From assembly GCF_003319125.1 (NCBI RefSeq), contig NZ_QOHG01000003.1, forward strand, positions 124,001 to 188,000: a stretch of 64,000 nucleotides of DNA, in the 5' to 3' direction. Positions 59,259-64,000 of the stretch are shown here, one piece after another. The stretch's first letter is position 1. The number at the start of each line of letters is the position of its first letter. The position numbers and the translations under genes are program-made. Under the pieces are notes generated by a model, which did not search any database, had not been told where the DNA came from, and saw only the letters and a program-made list of their open reading frames with translations. This stretch comes from Blastococcus sp. TF02A-26. GTDB lineage: Bacteria > Actinomycetota > Actinomycetes > Mycobacteriales > Geodermatophilaceae.

Positions 59259-61169
59259 TCAGCCGTCGGCGGGCTCGCGGCCGACGGTGATGGTGACGCT
59301 GGAGCCGCGCGCCACCTGGTTGTTGGCCGTCGGGCTCTGCGCGATCACGATGCCGACGTCAGCCGGGTCGGCGGCCGGCGCGTCCACGACCCGGACCACG
59401 AAGCCCTGACCCTGCAGGGCCGTCGTCGCAGCCTGCTCGGTCTGGTCGACCACGTTGGGCACCGGGACGGTCGTCGGCTGCGCAGGCCCCGAGGACACCC
59501 GCAGGACGATCTCGGTCGCCGCGGTGGCGGAGGTGCCGGCCGGAGGCGTCGTGCCGAGCACCGTGCCGGCCGGAGCCGGGTCCTCGACCTCCTGCGGCGT
59601 GATGTTGGTGAACCCGGCGTCGACGAGCTGCTGCCGCGCCGATGCCTGGTCGCCGGAGACGGACGGCACCGGGGCGTCGCCGTCGGAGACGAAGAGCGTG
59701 ATGGTGGTGTCCGGCGCCACGGCGGTCCGCTGCGCGGGGTCGACGTCCACGACCGTGCCCTCCGGCTCCAGCGAGTCCACCTCGTCACGGTTGATGTTCC
59801 CCGTGAACCGGGCCGCCTCGAGCGCCGCTCGGGCGTCCTCCTCGGACAGGTTGATCACCGCGGGGATGGTGATGCTGTCGGGCGCGATGCCGACCGTGAG
59901 GTCGACCTCGCTGCCCTCCTCCACCTGTGCGCCGCTCCCCGGGCGGCTGTCCAGGACGACGCCGACCCTGGTCGGGTCATCGACCTCCTGCTCGGTGACG
60001 TCCCCGACCGTCAGGCCCGCCGTCTGGATCGCGGCCTCGGCGTCGGCCCTGGGGAGGTCCACCAGCGTCGGCACCGACACCGTGGCGGTCGCCTGGTTGC
60101 CGCCGTCCTCGTCGTCGCCGCCCATCGCCAGGGCGATCCCGACGACGGCGCCGATCAGCACCAGGGCACCGACCACCGCGGCGATGATCCGGTTGCGCTT
60201 GCGGCGGGCGGCGGCCTGCTCGTCGTCGTCGTCATCCCAGTCGTCGCGGCCGCGTCCGGTCACCGGCGGGACGGCGCCGATCACGGCGGTCCGCTCCGCC
60301 TCGCCCATGACCGGGGTGGCCTCGACCCGCTGCCCGGCCAGCGCCCGGAGCAGGTCGTTGCGCATCTCGGCGGCCGACTGGTAGCGGTTGGCCGGGTTCT
60401 TGCTCATCGCCTTGAGCAGGATCGAGTCCAGCTCCGGCGAGATCGCCGGGTTGATCGACGACGGCAGCCGCGGGTCCTCGCGGACGTGCTGGTAGGCCAC
60501 CGACACCGGGGAGTCGCCGGTGAACGGCGGTGCACCGGTGACGAGCTCGTAGAGCAGGCAGCCGAGCGAGTAGACGTCCGAGCGGGCGTCGACGCCCTCG
60601 CCGCGGGCCTGCTCGGGGGAGAGGTACTGGGCGGTGCCGATGACCGCTGCGGTGGAGGTCATCGTCGCCGCGGAGTCGGAGACCGCGCGGGCGATGCCGA
60701 AGTCCATGACCTTGACCGAACCGGCCGGCGTGATCATCACGTTCCCGGGCTTCACGTCCCGGTGCACGATGCCGTTGCGGTGGCTGAAGTCCAGGGCGCC
60801 GCAGATGTCGGCGGCCAGGCTCATCGCCCGCTCCGGCGCCAGCACGCCCTCCCGGCGCAGCACGTCGCGCAGGGTCTCGCCCTCGACGTACTCCATGACG
60901 ATGTAGGGCGTGTTCCCGCTCGGCGAGCGGTCCTCGCCGGTGTCGTAGACGGCGACGATGGCCGGGTGGTTCAGCGAGGCGGCCGCCTGGGCCTCGCGCC
61001 GGAAGCGCACCTGGAACGACGGGTCCCGGGCGAGGTCGCTGCGCAGCACCTTGACGGCGACCTCGCGACCGAGCCGGGTGTCGCGGCCGCGGTGCACCTC
61101 CGCCATGCCGCCGCGGCCGAGCACCCCGCCGATCTCGTAGCGCTCACCGAGCACCTGGGGGGTGGTCAT
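59259..61169 (-). CDS. pknB: Serine/threonine protein kinase PknB with four PASTA domains
   Basis: The protein has 636 residues. The kinase domain (about 10-275) has LGRGGMAEVHRG, REVAVKVL (Lys), IVHRDVKPGNVMI and VMDFGIARAV. An acidic juxtamembrane stretch and a TM helix (about 335-355) lead to four extracellular PASTA repeats (about 370-636; for example VPVPNVVDQTEQAATTALQG). They sense muropeptides or lipid II and control wall synthesis through CwlM, the MurJ pseudokinase and others. It lies 109 bases after pknA on the same strand. Confidence 0.97.
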   Translation of the reverse strand: MTTPQVLGERYEIGGVLGRGGMAEVHRGRDTRLGREVAVKVLRSDLARDPSFQVRFRREAQAAASLNHPAIVAVYDTGEDRSPSGNTPYIVMEYVEGETLRDVLRREGVLAPERAMSLAADICGALDFSHRNGIVHRDVKPGNVMITPAGSVKVMDFGIARAVSDSAATMTSTAAVIGTAQYLSPEQARGEGVDARSDVYSLGCLLYELVTGAPPFTGDSPVSVAYQHVREDPRLPSSINPAISPELDSILLKAMSKNPANRYQSAAEMRNDLLRALAGQRVEATPVMGEAERTAVIGAVPPVTGRGRDDWDDDDDEQAAARRKRNRIIAAVVGALVLIGAVVGIALAMGGDDEDGGNQATATVSVPTLVDLPRADAEAAIQTAGLTVGDVTEQEVDDPTRVGVVLDSRPGSGAQVEEGSEVDLTVGIAPDSITIPAVINLSEEDARAALEAARFTGNINRDEVDSLEPEGTVVDVDPAQRTAVAPDTTITLFVSDGDAPVPSVSGDQASARQQLVDAGFTNITPQEVEDPAPAGTVLGTTPPAGTSATAATEIVLRVSSGPAQPTTVPVPNVVDQTEQAATTALQGQGFVVRVVDAPAADPADVGIVIAQSPTANNQVARGSSVTITVGREPADG

Positions 61170-61278
61170 CGCTGGTCCTCTCGGGCGGAGCTGGGTCGGG
61201 TCCGGCGCCCGGGGGCGGGACCGTCCGGCAGCGTATCGACGGCGCAGGACGCTCCTGGGACGGCGCGAGCGGCGTCGC

Positions 61279-63015
61279 TCACCCGGTCACCCCCTGCGCC
61301 CCACCGGGCGCGGCAGCCTCGGCCGGCGGGTCCACGGGCGACGGTTCCGGCGGCGGCGGGGCCAGCGTGCTGCCCGGCGCGGGTGCCGACGACGAGGTCG
61401 TGGCGGGGGCCGACGAGGTCGGCGACGCCGAGCTCGAGGAGGCGGGTGACGACGACGAGGGCGCGGACGAGGTCCTGGGCACGGAGGCCGAGGTGGGAGC
61501 GGGCGCCGGCTGGTCCTCGCCCTCCTCCTCGCTCTCCTCCGCCGGCGGCGTGTAGCCGTCGGGCGCGAAGTAGAGCGTGATGGGGGTGTCCACCGGGAGG
61601 GTGCCGGCCGTGCCGGGGTCCACCGCGGCGACGCCGTCGGGAGCGAGCTCCGCGCCGTAGTCGGCCAGCTGCTGGTTGCTCGCCTCCTCGGCGGTGACCT
61701 CGGTGAAGCCCCGCCCCTCCAGGAGGGCGGTCGCGGCCGCGACGTCCTCGCCCAGGAGCGCGGCGGGGTCGAACGCCCCCGTGACCGCGCCGCTCGTGGC
61801 GGTGGTCGAGGCGGACGTGGACGTGCGGTCCCCTCCGCCGTCGCGCTCCTGGTCACCGCCGCCGAAGAGGATCCAGCCCAGGCCGAGCAGGAGGGCGAGC
61901 ACGAGCAGCGCGACGACCGGCCACACCCAGCGGCGCCCGCGGCGCGGCGGTGGTGCGGCGGCGGTCTCGCCGTCCCACGGGTCCTCGTCGGCCGGGGGGC
62001 CCTCCAGCGGGGGCATGGGCCGGGCGGAGGTGCGCGGCCCCGTCGCCGCGGCCACCGGGGCCGCGTCCAGGACCTGGGTGCTGGGCTCCTCGTCGGGCTC
62101 GGCGGGCATGGTGACCACCTGCGTGGTGGCGACGGCCGCGGCGGCCATGCCGGTGCCGGCCGGCGCCCGGCTGCCCACGGCGGCGGCCACGGCCCGGATC
62201 GCCGCGGCGAAGGCGGCGCCGTCGTCGAACCGGTCCTCGGGGTGCTTCTCCAGCGACCGGGCGAGCAGCTGCCGAACGGCGAGCGGGACGTCGGCGGGCA
62301 GCGGCGGCGGCGGCCGGTTGATGTGCGCCAGCGCGATCGCCACCTGGGAGGTGCCGTCGAACGGCCGGGAACCGGTCAGGCACTCGTAGCCGACGACGCC
62401 GAGCGAGTAGACGTCGGAGGCTGCAGTGACCTCGAAGCCCTGCGCCTGCTCGGGGGAGAGGTACTGGGCGGTGCCGACGACCATGCCGGTGCGGGTGAGC
62501 GGTGTCGCGTCCCGGGCGCGGGCGATGCCGAAGTCGGTCAGCTTCACCACGCCGTCGGGCCGGACGATGAGGTTGCCGGGCTTGATGTCGCGGTGGACGA
62601 CGCCGGCGGCGTGCGCGGCGGAGAGCCCGTCGGCGGCCTGGCCCAGGACGTGCAGCGTCCAGTCGACGGGGAGGCGGCCCTCCTCGTGCAGGATCGTCAC
62701 CAGCGGCTGGCCCTCGACCAGCTCCATGACGAGGAACGCGAGGCGCTGGCCGGGGTTGCGCTCGTCCTCGGTCTCGCCGTAGTCGTAGACCGACGCGATG
62801 TTCGGGTGCGACAGCGCGGCGGTGTGCCGGGCCTCGTTGCGGAACCGGGCCACGAAGCTCGGGTCGCCGGTGAACTCGCTGCGGAGCACCTTGGCCGCGA
62901 CCACTCGGTCCAGGACGCGGTCGCGGGCCCGCCAGACCTCCCCCATCCCGCCGGTGGCGATGGGGGAGGTGATCTCGTACCGCCCGGCGAGGACGGTGCC
63001 CGTCGAGAGCGCCAT
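61279..63015 (-). CDS. pknA: Serine/threonine protein kinase PknA with one PASTA-like domain
   Basis: The protein has 578 residues. The kinase domain (about 10-270) has IATGGMGEVWRARD, VAAKVLRSEF (Lys), VVHRDIKPGNLIV and LTDFGIARAR. A Pro/Ala-rich linker, a TM helix (about 380-400) and one PASTA-like domain (about 435-500, LLGEDVAAATALLEGRGFTE) follow. It ends in a long Ser/Ala/Pro tail (about 500-578). Mycobacterial PknA lacks an extracellular PASTA domain, so this layout differs. ATG 63015 shares a base with the pbpA stop (TGATG). Confidence 0.95.
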   Translation of the reverse strand: MALSTGTVLAGRYEITSPIATGGMGEVWRARDRVLDRVVAAKVLRSEFTGDPSFVARFRNEARHTAALSHPNIASVYDYGETEDERNPGQRLAFLVMELVEGQPLVTILHEEGRLPVDWTLHVLGQAADGLSAAHAAGVVHRDIKPGNLIVRPDGVVKLTDFGIARARDATPLTRTGMVVGTAQYLSPEQAQGFEVTAASDVYSLGVVGYECLTGSRPFDGTSQVAIALAHINRPPPPLPADVPLAVRQLLARSLEKHPEDRFDDGAAFAAAIRAVAAAVGSRAPAGTGMAAAAVATTQVVTMPAEPDEEPSTQVLDAAPVAAATGPRTSARPMPPLEGPPADEDPWDGETAAAPPPRRGRRWVWPVVALLVLALLLGLGWILFGGGDQERDGGGDRTSTSASTTATSGAVTGAFDPAALLGEDVAAATALLEGRGFTEVTAEEASNQQLADYGAELAPDGVAAVDPGTAGTLPVDTPITLYFAPDGYTPPAEESEEEGEDQPAPAPTSASVPRTSSAPSSSSPASSSSASPTSSAPATTSSSAPAPGSTLAPPPPEPSPVDPPAEAAAPGGAQGVTG

Positions 63016-64000
63016 CAGCCGCCACCGCCTTCGAGGTAGGCCTCCATGACCCGGCGGGCGATCGGTGCGGACACGTCGCCACCGGTACCCCCGCCGTTCG
63101 CGACGAAGACGGCGACGGCGATCTGCGGGTCGTCCGCCGGCGCGAAGCCGATGAACCAGTTGTGGTCGGGGACGTCCGGGGCGACCTGGGCGGTGCCGGT
63201 CTTGCCGGCGACGTCGATCCCGGGGATGCGGGCGGCCCGGCCGCTGCCCTCGGCGACGACGCTGACCATCATCTCGGTCAGCTGGTCGGCGACCTCGGGG
63301 CTCACCGGCTCGGAGAGCTCGTCGGGGTCGGCCTGCTCGATGACCGTCAGGTCGGGCGCGCGGAGCTGGTCGACCAGGTAGGGCCGCATCAGCGTGCCGT
63401 CGTTGGCGACCCCGGCGGCGACCATGGCCGCCTGCAGGGGGGTCATGCGGACGTCGCGCTGGCCGATCGAGGACTGCCCGAGGGCGGCGTCGCTCTCGAT
63501 GTCGCCGACGCTGCTGCCCACGGTGCCCATGGGGATGTCCAGCCCCTCGCCGTCCATGCCGAACGCCTCGGCCATCTCCCGGACGCGGTCCTCGCCGAGC
63601 TCGATGCCGAGCAGGGCGAAGGCGGTGTTGCAGGAGATGGTCAGCGCGTCGATCAGCGGCTGCTCGCCGCTGGGGTCGCACCGCGAGCCGTTGAAGTTCT
63701 CCAGCGTCGTCGACGTGCCGGGCAGGGTGAGCAGGTCCGGAGCCGGGATGACGGTGTCGGGGGTGTACTCGCCGCTGGACAGGGCGGCGGCGGACACGAT
63801 CACCTTGAACACCGAGCCGGGCGGGTAGTTGTCGCTGATGGCCCGGTTCAGCCGAGGGTCGGGGTCGGCGGCCTCGAGGCCCGCGGCGTAGTCGGCGACC
63901 CCCTGGGCGTCGTGGCTGGAGAGCAGGTTCGGGTCGAAGGTCGGCGTGCTCGCCAGCGCGAGGATCGCGCCCGTGCTGGGCTCCAGCGCCACGACGGCGC
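63015..64000 (-). CDS. pbpA: Penicillin-binding protein PbpA (class B transpeptidase), N-terminus outside window
   Basis: The C-terminal 328 residues are visible; the frame continues past 64000. The transpeptidase motifs are SxxK in YPPGSVFKVIVSAA, SxN in TISCNTAFALLG and KTG in DVAGKTGTAQVAPD, with ALEPSTGAILALASTPTFDP before them. PbpA cross-links septal or lateral peptidoglycan with RodA. Coupling to pknA by TGATG places it in the usual rodA-pbpA-pknA-pknB order (Rv0016c), the earlier genes lying to the right. Confidence 0.95.
   Translation of the reverse strand, partial: AVVALEPSTGAILALASTPTFDPNLLSSHDAQGVADYAAGLEAADPDPRLNRAISDNYPPGSVFKVIVSAAALSSGEYTPDTVIPAPDLLTLPGTSTTLENFNGSRCDPSGEQPLIDALTISCNTAFALLGIELGEDRVREMAEAFGMDGEGLDIPMGTVGSSVGDIESDAALGQSSIGQRDVRMTPLQAAMVAAGVANDGTLMRPYLVDQLRAPDLTVIEQADPDELSEPVSPEVADQLTEMMVSVVAEGSGRAARIPGIDVAGKTGTAQVAPDVPDHNWFIGFAPADDPQIAVAVFVANGGGTGGDVSAPIARRVMEAYLEGGGG

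Overview
The window is very GC-rich chromosomal DNA from an actinobacterium and carries the replication origin. The core rpmH - dnaA - oriC - dnaN - gnd - recF - dciA - gyrB - gyrA - DUF3566 - tRNA-Ile - tRNA-Ala sits at about 30.5-49.8 kb. The flanking order matches the Mycobacterium origin region: Rv3907c-Rv3924c to the left and Rv0001-Rv0016c to the right. Extreme GC content, ParB sites of the GTTCCACGTGGAAC type, the gnd gene between dnaN and recF and the set of accessory genes point by inference to Geodermatophilaceae (Blastococcus, Geodermatophilus or Modestobacter). Genus cannot be fixed by eye.

Layout. 0-8.5 kb: end of a secreted protein, endonuclease IV, a GT87 mannosyltransferase with ponA1, a DUF5318 protein, a PadR regulator with a palindromic operator, inositol-phosphate synthase and a lipoprotein. 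8.6-11.7 kb: YqgE/AlgH protein, an MFS transporter and an accessory DUF559 gene bracketed by a 41-bp palindromic repeat. 11.7-25.1 kb: CCA-adding enzyme, Nudix hydrolase, DUF6049 protein, MurJ, a separate pseudokinase, trxB, trxA, cwlM, an aminotransferase and a Ddl-like ATP-grasp ligase. 25.1-30.7 kb (minus strand): rpmH-rnpA-yidD-yidC-jag-rsmG and parA-parB, with two parS sites in front of parA. 30.7-33.8 kb: dnaA with its control region and the dnaA-dnaN intergenic origin. 33.8-49.8 kb: replication and gyrase genes, interrupted after dciA by an inserted block (unknown protein, ABC exporter, SDR/DUF2867 protein, APC permease). 49.8-55.0 kb: accessory stretch downstream of tRNA-Ala with three GAF-ANTAR regulators, a frameshifted remnant, an alpha/beta hydrolase and a CMD-like protein. 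55.0-64.0 kb: ppiA, rhomboid protease, PH-domain protein, crgA, DUF881 protein, glutamine amidotransferase, pknB, pknA and the start of pbpA.

Together the genes cover initiation and segregation of the chromosome (dnaA, dnaN, recF, dciA, gyrAB, parAB/parS) and PknA/PknB-controlled envelope growth (ponA1, murJ, the pseudokinase, cwlM, crgA, pbpA, possibly the Ddl-like ligase). They also include the conserved membrane-insertion and RNase P cluster.

Points worth a second look: a cluster of DnaA boxes about 24 kb from oriC that holds the only perfect consensus box I found; a five-copy family of palindromic intergenic repeats whose outer arms covary; the repeat-bracketed DUF559 gene; a 25-bp perfect inverted repeat after cwlM; MurJ and its pseudokinase encoded as two genes; and widespread leaderless promoters. 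I found no CRISPR array, insertion sequence or prophage.
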